A stretch of DNA of 38,506 bases from Candidatus Levybacteria bacterium RBG_16_35_11 (GTDB taxonomy: Bacteria > Patescibacteriota > Microgenomatia > Levybacterales > UBA12049), in the NCBI GenBank assembly GCA_001781995.1, contig MFNH01000040.1:1-38506 (forward strand), in the 5' to 3' direction. The notes under the pieces were generated by a model that did no database searches, was not told the origin of the DNA, and saw nothing but the letters and a program-made list of their open reading frames with translations. The position numbers and the translations under genes were made by a program. This document shows, in pieces, positions 17,621 to 25,869 of the stretch. The stretch's first letter is position 1, and every line of letters begins with the position of its first letter.

Positions 17621-17845
17621 TTATTTTAATTTCTCAAATTCGTTCCTTGAGATATTAGTATCTCGTAATATTTTTCTTAGCAATCCTACTCCAATTTTTT
17701 CACCAGCATGAACGGGGATTGTTGTTCGTCTTCCATCTGAATGTAACATTCTCACGTGACTTCCTTTTTGATGAACATTATGAAACCCTTGTTTTTCTAG
17801 TATTACAATTAACTCTTTACTTCGAATTGGAGAAAGTTTAGGCAT
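17621..17845 (-). CDS. hicA: HicA-type mRNA interferase toxin
   Basis: 74 aa, typical HicA length. The double-stranded-RNA-binding-like fold is evident: LSPIRSKELIVILEKQGF, then QKGSHVRM with the catalytic His30, then TTIPVHAGEKIGVGLLRKIL. HicA toxins bind and cut mRNA and are blocked by HicB. It lies downstream of hicB with an 8-bp overlap. The order hicB-hicA is one of the two known arrangements. Confidence 0.93.
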   Translation of the reverse strand: MPKLSPIRSKELIVILEKQGFHNVHQKGSHVRMLHSDGRRTTIPVHAGEKIGVGLLRKILRDTNISRNEFEKLK

Positions 17846-18098
17846 AGCTTCGAATAGTTATCTCTTCAATACCAAAGAAGCGGGAAGGCGAAGAAAGAAT
17901 ATTCAACTTTTCTTCTTTAATATCTTTATCAGATTCCAATACGAGTTCTATTGCCTCTCTAATTCTTCCCCTTGCTTCTTCCAGTGTCTTGCCTTGACTA
18001 TAACAACCAGGAAGTTCAGGTACAGAAGTTACATACATACCATTTTCATCTTGTTCTATCAAAACTTTAAATTGTAATTCCTTTACAGCTTTTTTCAT
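17838..18098 (-). CDS. hicB: HicB-type antitoxin
   Basis: 86 aa. The partial RNase-H-like HicB fold is shown by FKVLIEQDENGMYVTSVPEL and PGCYSQGKTLEEARGRIREA, the hallmark VPELPGC..G.T..EA signature. The C-terminus is short (LSSPSRFFGIEEITIRSYA) with no obvious helix-turn-helix or ribbon-helix-helix DNA-binding domain, so autoregulation may be weak or absent. It neutralises the HicA toxin encoded just downstream. Confidence 0.92.
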   Translation of the reverse strand: MKKAVKELQFKVLIEQDENGMYVTSVPELPGCYSQGKTLEEARGRIREAIELVLESDKDIKEEKLNILSSPSRFFGIEEITIRSYA

Positions 18099-18107
18099 AA
18101 CTGATTA

Positions 18108-18116
18108 ATTATATCA
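18108..18116 (-). promoter_or_regulatory. Extended -10 of the hicBA promoter
   Basis: Minus strand reads TGATATAAT, an extended -10, ending 9 nt before the hicB ATG at 18098. The -35 region is poor, as extended -10 promoters allow. Confidence 0.5.
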
Positions 18117-18140
18117 TGTTTTGTAAAATTTTGAGGCAAA

Positions 18141-18154
18141 TGAACTTGTCGAAG
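18141..18154. repeat. TGAACTTGTCGAAG dispersed-repeat fragment
   Basis: The intergenic sequence TGAACTTGTCGAAG contains the (C/T)TTGTCGAA core of a short dispersed repeat that I recall from many bacterial genomes (TGAGCTTGTCGAAG and relatives). A related copy, CCTGAGCCTGTCGAACGG, sits inside the coding region at 20898-20915. Confidence 0.45.
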
Positions 18155-18200
18155 CAAGACAGATGAGGCGCTCCATGATTAAAAATATGATTGTTGACGT

Positions 18201-19562
18201 TTATTTACCTTTACAAATATTTTGGTAAAAATGCGGGGTCTCCTTTTTTAAACAGTGAGAATAAATCACATCACTTAATATCGGCTTTGTCTTATCGCTA
18301 ATATAAATATATAAAGGTTTTGGAATCTTATTTAGTAATTTTAGCTTTAACGATACGGGATCGTTTGAGAAAAAAGATCTCCACTGACTATCTGTCCAGT
18401 ATTTGTTTTCCCCTCCAAAGTTCCAGGCGATAACTTTTAGTTTTGTATAGCCTAAAAGCCAGGCAGTGTCTTCCTTATACGTAGATAAGACATAACCTTC
18501 TTTTTCAAAGTTTCTTATTTCATTTAAATTACTTGCTGAAATTAATGGCTGAGAAGTTCTAAAGACAAAGGCAAAAATAAAAATGATAAGGACAATATAG
18601 TAGAAAGGCAGAATATCTTTATAGCTTTTGTATTTTTCAAATACATAGTTTATTCCATATCCTGCAAAAAAGATTAAAAATAAGTCAAAAGGGATAAAAT
18701 AACGGCGGGAAAAGGCAAAGTTTGTTATTATCATCAGAAAAAGAAGAACCAGAGCAATTAGAAATGATCTTGCTTTTTGTTCTTTTTTAAGAAAATAGGC
18801 CCCAATAATTGCGAATAGAAGGTAAAAAATTGTCATTAAGAACGAAATTGGAATGCTATAGAAAGTTCCCCCTCCCGTCCCCAAGCTGCCGGTTGTTATT
18901 AGCCGATATGGGGCAATTGATTTTAGAACAAGAATAAGTAGGGGAAGAATTGTTGTATTAAAGGTAGGAAGATAATAGATAAAAAAGAAAACAAGAGTTG
19001 CAATAAGAACTTTTAGATAGAAGATTAAATTTTTTCGGTCAAAGAAAAAAAGAATGATTAAGATTAATAAAAAAATTAGGAAAGTTGGAAGATGGAAATA
19101 GGCCAAAGCTACTGCAAAAATTACTGACCAAAGAAAGTTCTTCTTCTGTAGAAAATAGAGTGCAGGTAATAAAATAGCAAGAGCAAATGTGTTTTTAACA
19201 TAGAAAAACCAGTAAGTTCTAAATTGGACAAGGGAGACTGTAAATAAAGAGGTATTAATAAGAGCAATCTTTTCGCCGAATGTTTTCCTTGAAACAAAAT
19301 AAACACTAAAAAAAAGAACAATTTGGGAAATAATCGAAAAAGGAATTAGTAAAGATTCAGGATTAAATATTTTTGTAAATGGGTAAACAACAGCAAAAAG
19401 ACCTGGTTGGAATCCTGCCAAATCCCAAAGAGGTAAAGACGGAAAAAGGCGAAATTCGTAAAGGTAAATGCCCGCATCATAGCCAAGCGGGATAGGACTA
19501 TTAACATATGGAAGCAATCTTAAGATTAGGAAAAAGGCAAAAATAGCAAGGATTTTTTTCAT
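18201..19562 (-). CDS. GT-C-like polytopic membrane glycosyltransferase
   Basis: 453 aa with about ten membrane helices over residues 1-345 and a short soluble tail ending in HFYQNICKGK. After the first helix, LGYDAGIYLYEFRL places Asp29 in the first outside loop, the catalytic position in GT39/GT-C families. It would transfer a sugar from a polyprenyl-phosphate carrier on the outer face. The ATG overlaps the stop of the upstream LytR_C gene (4 bp), so the two are coupled. A donor could be made by either DPM1-like GT2 in the window. Confidence 0.7.
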   Translation of the reverse strand: MKKILAIFAFFLILRLLPYVNSPIPLGYDAGIYLYEFRLFPSLPLWDLAGFQPGLFAVVYPFTKIFNPESLLIPFSIISQIVLFFSVYFVSRKTFGEKIALINTSLFTVSLVQFRTYWFFYVKNTFALAILLPALYFLQKKNFLWSVIFAVALAYFHLPTFLIFLLILIILFFFDRKNLIFYLKVLIATLVFFFIYYLPTFNTTILPLLILVLKSIAPYRLITTGSLGTGGGTFYSIPISFLMTIFYLLFAIIGAYFLKKEQKARSFLIALVLLFLMIITNFAFSRRYFIPFDLFLIFFAGYGINYVFEKYKSYKDILPFYYIVLIIFIFAFVFRTSQPLISASNLNEIRNFEKEGYVLSTYKEDTAWLLGYTKLKVIAWNFGGENKYWTDSQWRSFFSNDPVSLKLKLLNKIPKPLYIYISDKTKPILSDVIYSHCLKKETPHFYQNICKGK

Positions 19563-20452
19563 GGGTTTCCGAGTATTAGGATTATACCCGATTGGCTGGA
19601 GTTTGAAGGAGGCAACATATTAACAATTTTATATTTATCATTATCGTTTAATAAAAAAGTAATGTAGGATGCAACTTTAAGATCACTTGGATTAAATATT
19701 AAATAAGCATTTTTATAGTCTGACTTATCTGCGTCCCCCGTTTTTATATCCCCGAAAGCAAAGTCCGCTAAAAAAGCTGCCATAGAGGCTGCCTGTCCTG
19801 TTTTCCCAGATCCGTTTTGAACAAGAATCTCAGTTTCATCTAAAAGCTCTTGGTTCGGAATCTCAACCCTTGGTTGCTGAACAATGACTTCTGACTTCTG
19901 ACTGTTCACCCTAACCGAAGGGTTGACACTTCCCTGATATATGTAATACCCAAGCCCTCCAGCTACTAATAAAATTATGAACCCTGTTAAAGAGATTCCA
20001 ATAGGAGATAATAAAAACTTTTTATAACTAAATCTTTCTTTGCGTGTTTCCGAAAAATGTGCTCTTTTTTCTAAGTAAGGGAAAACAACAATAATTAAAG
20101 ACATAAAAAGAATAAAAACCGAGCCGACAAAAGAAACAACAAATCCAATCAGTCCTAAGTCAGAAGTCTTATAAACTAATATGACAAAGCTTAAAATAGT
20201 TAATCCTCCGATTAAGATAAGGCCCCACTTTGTAGGAGCTCTAATTTTATCCTCGGTCTCTTTTTGGCCAGGGCCAAAAGCGGCAAGCAATCCAAAAAAT
20301 ATAACTGGGATTAAAAAGTAGTTTAAGTCGGTAATGCGGCTAACAAAACCTGAGAAAACATTTTCAAGTAAAAATAGAATCAGATAAACTACCAATGCAT
20401 AGGGAAATAAGAAAGAGGAAAATTCAAAAAATGGATTCAGTATTTTCTTCAT
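19559..20452 (-). CDS. Membrane protein with C-terminal LytR_C domain
   Basis: 297 aa. Residues 1-175 have five membrane helices. After an outside linker, residues about 205-297 match the LytR_C domain: ETEILVQNGSGKTGQAASMA at its start, then LADFAFGDIKTGDAD, and a hydrophobic end (SGIILILGNP). LytR_C usually follows the catalytic LCP domain that attaches glycans to the wall; here no LCP domain is present. The gene shares a minus-strand unit with the GT-C gene, and another LytR_C protein is encoded upstream. Probably a wall- or glycan-binding partner of the GT-C enzyme. Confidence 0.78.
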   Translation of the reverse strand: MKKILNPFFEFSSFLFPYALVVYLILFLLENVFSGFVSRITDLNYFLIPVIFFGLLAAFGPGQKETEDKIRAPTKWGLILIGGLTILSFVILVYKTSDLGLIGFVVSFVGSVFILFMSLIIVVFPYLEKRAHFSETRKERFSYKKFLLSPIGISLTGFIILLVAGGLGYYIYQGSVNPSVRVNSQKSEVIVQQPRVEIPNQELLDETEILVQNGSGKTGQAASMAAFLADFAFGDIKTGDADKSDYKNAYLIFNPSDLKVASYITFLLNDNDKYKIVNMLPPSNSSQSGIILILGNP

Positions 20453-20458
20453 TCTAAT

Positions 20459-20467
20459 ATTCTAGCA
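20459..20467 (-). promoter_or_regulatory. Extended -10, leaderless promoter for the 20452 gene
   Basis: Minus strand reads TGCTAGAAT, ending 6 nt before the ATG at 20452; a TTTAGA lies 17 bp upstream of the -10. This suggests the gene has its own promoter despite sitting only 48 bp after the 711-aa gene. Confidence 0.5.
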
Positions 20468-20500
20468 AGAATATGCAAAATTCTAAATACCAAATTTATA

Positions 20501-22636
20501 CTATGGCGTCGGCGTTGGTGTGGAAGATTCGGGTGTCGGTGTTGCCGTCGGGGTGGGACTTGGTAATTCTCCAAGAATAACGATTAGCTCATCCTTTTCC
20601 GCGGTTGTCTTTCTTTCAATAGTTTCATACTCCTTGCTCATTATCGACTCAATTTCGGAAATTACTGAATCTAAATCTTTTTCCTGGTCTTTATTTACAG
20701 AGATAGTGGCATTTTTAATATTTAGCGCATTGCCTGTTTCCACGTTTTTAAATCCGGCATCTTTTAATAAATCTTGATATTTAGCAGCAATTCCCGGAGT
20801 TCCTCCTCCATTTTGAACGGTTATTTTAACCTTTTCTTTTAAAGACGGAGTCGGAGTAGGAGTATCCGTTGGTTTCGCTGTAGGCGTTGGTACCTGCCCT
20901 GAGCCTGTCGAACGGGTTTCTCCGAACGGCCATAGATTAACAAGAAAATCAGAGGTCGTTGTCCATGTATTCCCAAAAAATCCGGAAACCAAACTTCCAA
21001 TTCCCCCCAAAAAGCCTGTTATGCTGTCGCCAATTCCTCCAAAAAATTCGGTTGCACTCGTCCAAATATTCCCAAAAAATCCTCTATCTTCAATAGTGTC
21101 TAATTCTTCACTACTAGTTACTGGTTTATTGAACCATCCGGGTTTATCCACCGTAACCTCTAAGCTGCTTATTATAATTTCTCCTCCAGCTTGGGCAAGT
21201 CCTGGGGATTCAAGCGAAAAATATAATTTATCTCCGTCTATATTTATATCTTTGGGGTCAAAATAAGCTTGGGTAATATTCCAGTCCCCTTCTTTTTTAA
21301 TCTTTTGATATCTGGCAATAATATAGTCTACCTGGCTTGCATCCGTTATATCTGCTAAATTAATTGAATTGAGAGGATCTGGATTAAAAAAGGAATTTTT
21401 ATCAAAAGTAAAAACGCCATCCCCTTTAATAACCAAATCATTTTTTGGAATATTTATCTTGTTTAATTTAGAAGCCACCGTTGCCTGATTTTGAGGCGTT
21501 TGAGTTAAATCTATGTGATAAATCTCTCCTCTTTTTGCTATTTCAAAATCCTTACTGTCGTTTATTTTTAATGTTTGCAGTCCTTCTGGATGAGAAGTAT
21601 ATACAATTACTTGCGAAGCAGTTGTAAGTAAGCTTACTGGTTTATCATCAACAATAAAAATAGGAGATTTAAAAATAACATTTTTTTGATTGATCTTTAT
21701 TGAATTTATTCTAATATCGCCTCCCTTTGATTTATCTAGAAGTAAAAGTCTGTATACTCCAGGATTTAAATCATTCAATTCCAATTTTACCGCTTGCGAT
21801 TGAAGTCTCAAATTTGTTGCCTCTATTACTCCATCATCTCGAATTTCTTTTTTAAGCAATAACTTATTTTCCTTGTATAGTTCTGTCGATAAAATATCCG
21901 GTCCTTTGTACAGGTTTTGATCTTGTTTCTCGACTTCTATTTGAAGAGGACTTTTACTTACTCTAATAAGCAATTCATGACTTGCTCTTAATAACTTATT
22001 TGCTGAAAATGTTCCTAAACTTGAACTAACTGGTTGATAAGAGTAAATTTCAACCGGGTCAAAAAAATAAGCAGATGCTAATTTATCAAGCGGAGGTTTT
22101 CTAGCAAAATCACTAAAACTCTTAAACTTTTCCGATTTTTGCCAGAATATTAATCCGTTGTCTCTTTGGGAATTTTTCAAATCCTCGATTACCTTGTTAT
22201 ATAAAGGTTTATATAAGTAAGGATCTTTTATATCCCCCTTTACTCCGATTTTTACCTCATCTGGATTACCTTTGAATTTTAAATTTACCCAGACGCCATC
22301 TATTTTTTTAGAAAGAAGTTTTAAATTAAAGGTAACTATGTTAGATCTAATTGTTTGGGCGGGAATCGTGAGAGCATTGGTCGCATTACTATCGATTGTC
22401 TCTGACTGCTCAGCGCCTTTAAGGGTTGATATTTTATCCTTATCACTGACAGTAAATTGGTAAATTACAGTTGCGCCAAAAGGGGCAATATATTGATAGC
22501 CTAAAAATCCTAATATTATTAAGGCTACTACTCCTATTCCGATAAAAGCATAGAGATTTTTATTAAACTTCATCTCCTTTTTTGTCTCTTTGGGAGGCAG
22601 GTTAAAATCCTTAGAGATTTCAAAATTGTCTTGCAT
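20501..22636 (-). CDS. Membrane-anchored surface protein with C-terminal LytR_C domain and Pro/Thr-rich tails
   Basis: 711 aa. A cytoplasmic N-terminus of about 28 residues is followed by a single membrane helix (LYAFIGIGVVALIILGFLGY) and a long outside region. After about 500 unassigned beta-rich residues comes a Gly/Phe-rich stretch with an internal repeat (FFGNIWTSATEFFG and FFGNTWTTTSDFL), a PTPTAKPTDTPTPTP linker, a LytR_C domain (KVKITVQNGGGTPGIAAKYQ onward) and a PT-rich tail. The PT tracts look like flexible wall-spanning or O-glycosylated linkers. With the smaller LytR_C gene downstream it forms a pair of wall-associated proteins. The large domain is unknown to me. Confidence 0.8.
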   Translation of the reverse strand: MQDNFEISKDFNLPPKETKKEMKFNKNLYAFIGIGVVALIILGFLGYQYIAPFGATVIYQFTVSDKDKISTLKGAEQSETIDSNATNALTIPAQTIRSNIVTFNLKLLSKKIDGVWVNLKFKGNPDEVKIGVKGDIKDPYLYKPLYNKVIEDLKNSQRDNGLIFWQKSEKFKSFSDFARKPPLDKLASAYFFDPVEIYSYQPVSSSLGTFSANKLLRASHELLIRVSKSPLQIEVEKQDQNLYKGPDILSTELYKENKLLLKKEIRDDGVIEATNLRLQSQAVKLELNDLNPGVYRLLLLDKSKGGDIRINSIKINQKNVIFKSPIFIVDDKPVSLLTTASQVIVYTSHPEGLQTLKINDSKDFEIAKRGEIYHIDLTQTPQNQATVASKLNKINIPKNDLVIKGDGVFTFDKNSFFNPDPLNSINLADITDASQVDYIIARYQKIKKEGDWNITQAYFDPKDINIDGDKLYFSLESPGLAQAGGEIIISSLEVTVDKPGWFNKPVTSSEELDTIEDRGFFGNIWTSATEFFGGIGDSITGFLGGIGSLVSGFFGNTWTTTSDFLVNLWPFGETRSTGSGQVPTPTAKPTDTPTPTPSLKEKVKITVQNGGGTPGIAAKYQDLLKDAGFKNVETGNALNIKNATISVNKDQEKDLDSVISEIESIMSKEYETIERKTTAEKDELIVILGELPSPTPTATPTPESSTPTPTP
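20893..20915. repeat. Dispersed CCTGAGCCTGTCGAA-type repeat inside a coding region
   Basis: CCTGAGCCTGTCGAACGG (20898-20915), preceded by CCTGC, matches a short repeat that I recall as widely scattered in bacterial genomes. Here it lies in frame in the 711-aa gene, between the Gly/Phe-rich segment and the Pro/Thr linker, and encodes about TRSTGSGQ. It is GC-rich compared with its surroundings. Confidence 0.5.
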
Positions 22637-22643
22637 GGCAAAA

Positions 22644-22670
22644 CTTATATTTATTAAGTATAATAGTCAA
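22644..22670 (-). promoter_or_regulatory. Promoter of the 711-aa gene
   Basis: Minus strand has TTGACT (22670-22665) and TATAAG (22649-22644) with a short 15-bp spacer; the -10 ends 7 nt before the ATG at 22636. The spacer is shorter than ideal, so the assignment is tentative. Confidence 0.35.
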
Positions 22671-22710
22671 TGTTTTAAAAAACAAGCTTAGTGATTCAAA
22701 TAGCTAAAGT

Positions 22711-22716
22711 TATAAT
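22711..22716 (+). promoter_or_regulatory. -10 box upstream of the Gfo/Idh/MocA gene
   Basis: A perfect TATAAT, with a weak TTAGTG 17 bp upstream. The first ATG after it (22725, 8 nt downstream) opens an 8-codon ORF, MKIGCDCV, in the same frame as the main gene but stopped by TAA at 22749-22751, 18 nt before the main ATG. Confidence 0.5.
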
Positions 22717-22769
22717 AAAAGATTATGAAAATAGGATGTGATTGCGTGTAACTAAAAAACGAAAAGTAT

Positions 22770-23717
22770 ATGAAAAAAAAGATTAGAACCGCAGTTATAG
22801 GAGTAGGAAATATGGGAAAAAATCATGCAAGAATTTATTCTAAAATTTCCGATTTTATCGCTGTTTCCGACACTCAACCAAAGCTCGGAAAAAAAATCGC
22901 TGATAAATATAGGGTAAATTACTATGAAAATTACAAAAAAATGTTGCAGCAAGAAAATATTGAAGCAGTTTCAGTTGTTGTTCCAACAAAGCTCCATAAA
23001 AATGTTGTTTTGGATTGTCTGGAAAGAAGAATACCTACGCTAGTTGAGAAACCAATTGCAGAAAACATTAAAGATGCAAAATTAGTCTTGAGGAAAGCAA
23101 AAAGTAAAAAAACATTTCTAATGGTTGGTCATATCGAACGCTTTAATCCTGCTGTTAAAAAGCTAAAAGAAATCGTAGATGAAGGAAAACTGGGTAGAAT
23201 TATTAGCTTGCTTGCTATAAGGGTGGGAATCGCACCGCCTAAAGAACCTAATTCTGATGTAGCCTTAGACCTAGGCATACATGACGTTGATATTTTTAAT
23301 TACATATTAAATGGTTACCCAATTAGAAAAAAAGTCGTTAGAGGTAAATTATTTAGAGATAATTTAGCTGATTCTAGTGGGATTTTGCTTGAATATCCTC
23401 TTGCGACAGGCTATATTCAAACGAATTGGATTACTCCTATAAAAATGAGAAAGCTTTATGTAACCGGTTCAAAAGGATTTATAGAGCTTGATTATGTTTC
23501 TCAAAAATTAATTATGTACAATAAAATTATTGTCTCGAAAGCTTACGGGGATTACTACGACTTTGTTAAATTATCAAACTTATCTAAAAAGACTGTATAT
23601 GTTTCAAGAAAAGAGCCCTTAAAAGAAGAACTTTTATTCTTCTTAGGCAACATAAAAAAAGACAAGCATGCATTAGCCGAAGATGCCATAAACGCGTTAG
23701 ATATAGTGAGGGATTGA
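22770..23717 (+). CDS. Gfo/Idh/MocA dehydrogenase (WlbA/WbpB-like)
   Basis: 315 aa, normal for the family. The NAD-binding motif is VIGVGNMGKNHARIY (9-23, GxGxxG at 11-16), EKPIAENI (93-100) carries the family's active-site lysine K94, and LGIHDVDIF (168-176) carries the His/Asp pair. It most resembles enzymes that oxidise C3 of UDP-GlcNAc-uronic acid before transamination. The acetyltransferase gene starts on the very next base after its stop, repeating the wbpB-wbpD (wlbA-wlbB) pairing. Assignment to that pathway is inferred from context. Confidence 0.85.
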   Translation: MKKKIRTAVIGVGNMGKNHARIYSKISDFIAVSDTQPKLGKKIADKYRVNYYENYKKMLQQENIEAVSVVVPTKLHKNVVLDCLERRIPTLVEKPIAENIKDAKLVLRKAKSKKTFLMVGHIERFNPAVKKLKEIVDEGKLGRIISLLAIRVGIAPPKEPNSDVALDLGIHDVDIFNYILNGYPIRKKVVRGKLFRDNLADSSGILLEYPLATGYIQTNWITPIKMRKLYVTGSKGFIELDYVSQKLIMYNKIIVSKAYGDYYDFVKLSNLSKKTVYVSRKEPLKEELLFFLGNIKKDKHALAEDAINALDIVRD

Positions 23718-24233
23718 ATGGATATATTTATTCATCATACAGCTGAAATATCGAGTGAAGCTAAAATCGGTAAGGGAACGAAAATTTGGAATGATACACA
23801 AGTTAGAGAAGACTGTGTCATTGGTAAGAATTGTATTATTGGAAAAGGAGTATATATAGATAAGGGAGTTAAAATAGGAGACAACTGTAAGATTCAGAAT
23901 TATGCTTGCATATACAAAGGAACAAATATTGGCAATGGTGTCTTTGTGGGGCCACATGTCGTTTTTGCTAACGACAAAAACCCTAGGGCAATTAAGAAAT
24001 CAGGACAATTAAAATCTGAATCAGACTGGAAAATCGGACAAACAAAGATCAAATATGGAGCTGCTATTGGTGCAGGGTCAATAATTTTACCAAATGTAAT
24101 AATAGGTAAATTCTCAATGATAGGAGCCGGCTCAATTGTTACGAAAAATGTTAAAGACTATGCTACTGTTTTTGGAAATCCAGCAGTTGAAAGAGTTGTC
24201 CAAAAGAACAAGGCTAAATGCAGAAAAAAATAG
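23718..24233 (+). CDS. Left-handed beta-helix sugar N-acetyltransferase (WbpD/WlbB-like)
   Basis: 171 aa of hexapeptide repeats (IGKGT, IGKNC, IGKGV, IGDNC, IGNGV, IGAGS) with VVFANDKNPRAI, the loop carrying conserved Asn-Asp in UDP-3-amino-sugar N-acetyltransferases, and the closing VFGNPAVERV. It uses acetyl-CoA. With the preceding dehydrogenase it should make UDP-2,3-diacetamido-2,3-dideoxy-glucuronate. It also resembles the N-terminal half of the fused protein at 1910, so the two may be paralogues acting on different amino sugars. Confidence 0.88.
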   Translation: MDIFIHHTAEISSEAKIGKGTKIWNDTQVREDCVIGKNCIIGKGVYIDKGVKIGDNCKIQNYACIYKGTNIGNGVFVGPHVVFANDKNPRAIKKSGQLKSESDWKIGQTKIKYGAAIGAGSIILPNVIIGKFSMIGAGSIVTKNVKDYATVFGNPAVERVVQKNKAKCRKK

Positions 24234-24946
24234 CAAAAAAAGAACTAAAAAAGATCTACATCCTTAATGATTCCCATAAATGGATGGAAATAAAATCGGA
24301 TAGAGAAGTAAATCATCCTTATTTTTCAGAATATAAATTACAAAAAAAAAGACTCGAGAGATTAATTCCATTAATAAAATTAAAACGTAATTATATGGTG
24401 GTTGATTACGGATGCGGGACTGGTCTCCTAGCGGATTTAATTGGAAAGAAAGTGGATTCCTACGTTGGGGTAGATTTTTCAAAACAATTTATCAATGTGG
24501 CAAAAAGAAGACATAAGAATTCAAAAAACGCAGAATTTCATTGTCAAGATATTATTAAATTTTCAAAAAGTCATATCGGAAAATATGATCTAGCTTTTAC
24601 AATGGATTTCAGTGAACACCTCTATGACGACGAATTTATCATGATTTATAAAGCAATAAAAAATACTTTAAAACCTAATGGAAAGCTTATAATGCATACT
24701 CCCAATGGTGACTATTTCTTGGAAATATTAAAAAAATGGGGAATTGTTAAACGACAGACAGGGCACGTTGGGATAAGAAATGTCGAAGAATATATGATCT
24801 TATTAAATAAGACAGGATATCAACATATAAAAATTTCTCGTCTCTCGCATTACATCTCCTCATTAGCATGTTTTCATTTTATGAGCTTCGTTCCATTTCT
24901 TGGGATTTTTTTTAAAGCGAGACTCTTTATTGAATCTAAAAAATAA
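24218..24946 (+). CDS. Class I SAM-dependent methyltransferase
   Basis: 242 aa. Motif I VVDYGCGTGLL (61-71), then VGVDFSKQFINVAKRR and DLAFTMDFSEHLYDDEF, and LKPNGKLIMHTPNGDYF. The start lies 16 bp inside the acetyltransferase gene, so translation is coupled. The 3' end overlaps the converging minus-strand membrane protein gene by 73 bp, an unusually long tail-to-tail overlap. Probably methylates a sugar of the glycan. Confidence 0.85.
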   Translation: MQKKIAKKELKKIYILNDSHKWMEIKSDREVNHPYFSEYKLQKKRLERLIPLIKLKRNYMVVDYGCGTGLLADLIGKKVDSYVGVDFSKQFINVAKRRHKNSKNAEFHCQDIIKFSKSHIGKYDLAFTMDFSEHLYDDEFIMIYKAIKNTLKPNGKLIMHTPNGDYFLEILKKWGIVKRQTGHVGIRNVEEYMILLNKTGYQHIKISRLSHYISSLACFHFMSFVPFLGIFFKARLFIESKK

Positions 24947-25869
24947 GGGGCAGAATCTTTACTTTTAAACAATATATAGCTAAATATCGAGCCAAAGATA
25001 AGTATTATTATCAATCCCACAAATCTATCCAAAATACTTATGGCTAAAACCTGAGGAGTCGATACGTTTATGGTCTCCGCAGTGAACATGAGCAGTGTTT
25101 CTTTTACACCTAAGCTTCCCGGAGTGATACTAATAAATAAAGACAATGAAGAAACTATCGACAAAAATAACGCTTTCAATAGACTTATTTTAGCTCCAAA
25201 TATATAGAATTCTAAAACCATGGCAAAAACGATTATGAGTACATTAGTTAAAGAAACAAATATTGTGATAAAAACACTTTTTTTATTGCTTTTAATAAGG
25301 TGCCAACCATTAATTACACTGACGAGCTTATTAACAAAATAATATTTTGTTTCCTTAACTTTAGGTGAAAAAATTATGAGAGTTAATAGAAGTAGAAAAA
25401 GTACTAAGAAAATAGTAAAGATTAGAAGATTGAAGATGCCTAAAAAATACTGCAGTAAAATTAATGTGAGAATACCAATGAAAGAATTTACTAGAAAAAC
25501 AATTATATATATTCCAGCTAAGGTGCTAAGGAAATGGGAATAAGAAAATTTATGAAGCTTTTTTAAATAAATAGCCCTTACAACAGCCCCTCCCTTGAAA
25601 GGGGTTAAATAATTCCCCATAGAGTTAATGACCGATAACCCAAACCATTCTTTAAATTTTAGCTTAATATTAAACGGTTCCAATAAATACTTCAAAACTA
25701 AGCCATTTGTTGCTAAAAATAGAACCAGCAATAACGATAAAGGAAAAAAATATATTGGCGATACAACCTTCAACTGACTAAATTCATTCAAGTTTTTGTA
25801 AAAATAAAAACCAAACCAAAAAGCAAAGATTAATAAAGCAATTAATTGAATTAAAAATTTTTTCCTCAT
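24874..25869 (-). CDS. YbhN/AglD-like (LPG synthase TM-type) membrane protein
   Basis: 331 aa with about eight membrane helices. NSMGNYLTPFKGGAVVRAIYL and SITPGSLGVKETLLMF are the two conserved patches of the UPF0104 / lysylphosphatidylglycerol-synthase TM family; GGAVVRA and PGSLGVKE are its signatures. Members are often found in glycan loci and are thought to act as lipid-linked-sugar flippases or to help glycosyltransferases; true function is unsettled. The last 27 or so residues, polar (LKKIPRNGTKLIK at the end), are encoded in the stretch shared antisense with the methyltransferase gene. Confidence 0.82.
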   Translation of the reverse strand: MRKKFLIQLIALLIFAFWFGFYFYKNLNEFSQLKVVSPIYFFPLSLLLVLFLATNGLVLKYLLEPFNIKLKFKEWFGLSVINSMGNYLTPFKGGAVVRAIYLKKLHKFSYSHFLSTLAGIYIIVFLVNSFIGILTLILLQYFLGIFNLLIFTIFLVLFLLLLTLIIFSPKVKETKYYFVNKLVSVINGWHLIKSNKKSVFITIFVSLTNVLIIVFAMVLEFYIFGAKISLLKALFLSIVSSLSLFISITPGSLGVKETLLMFTAETINVSTPQVLAISILDRFVGLIIILIFGSIFSYILFKSKDSAPYFLDSIKSLALKKIPRNGTKLIK

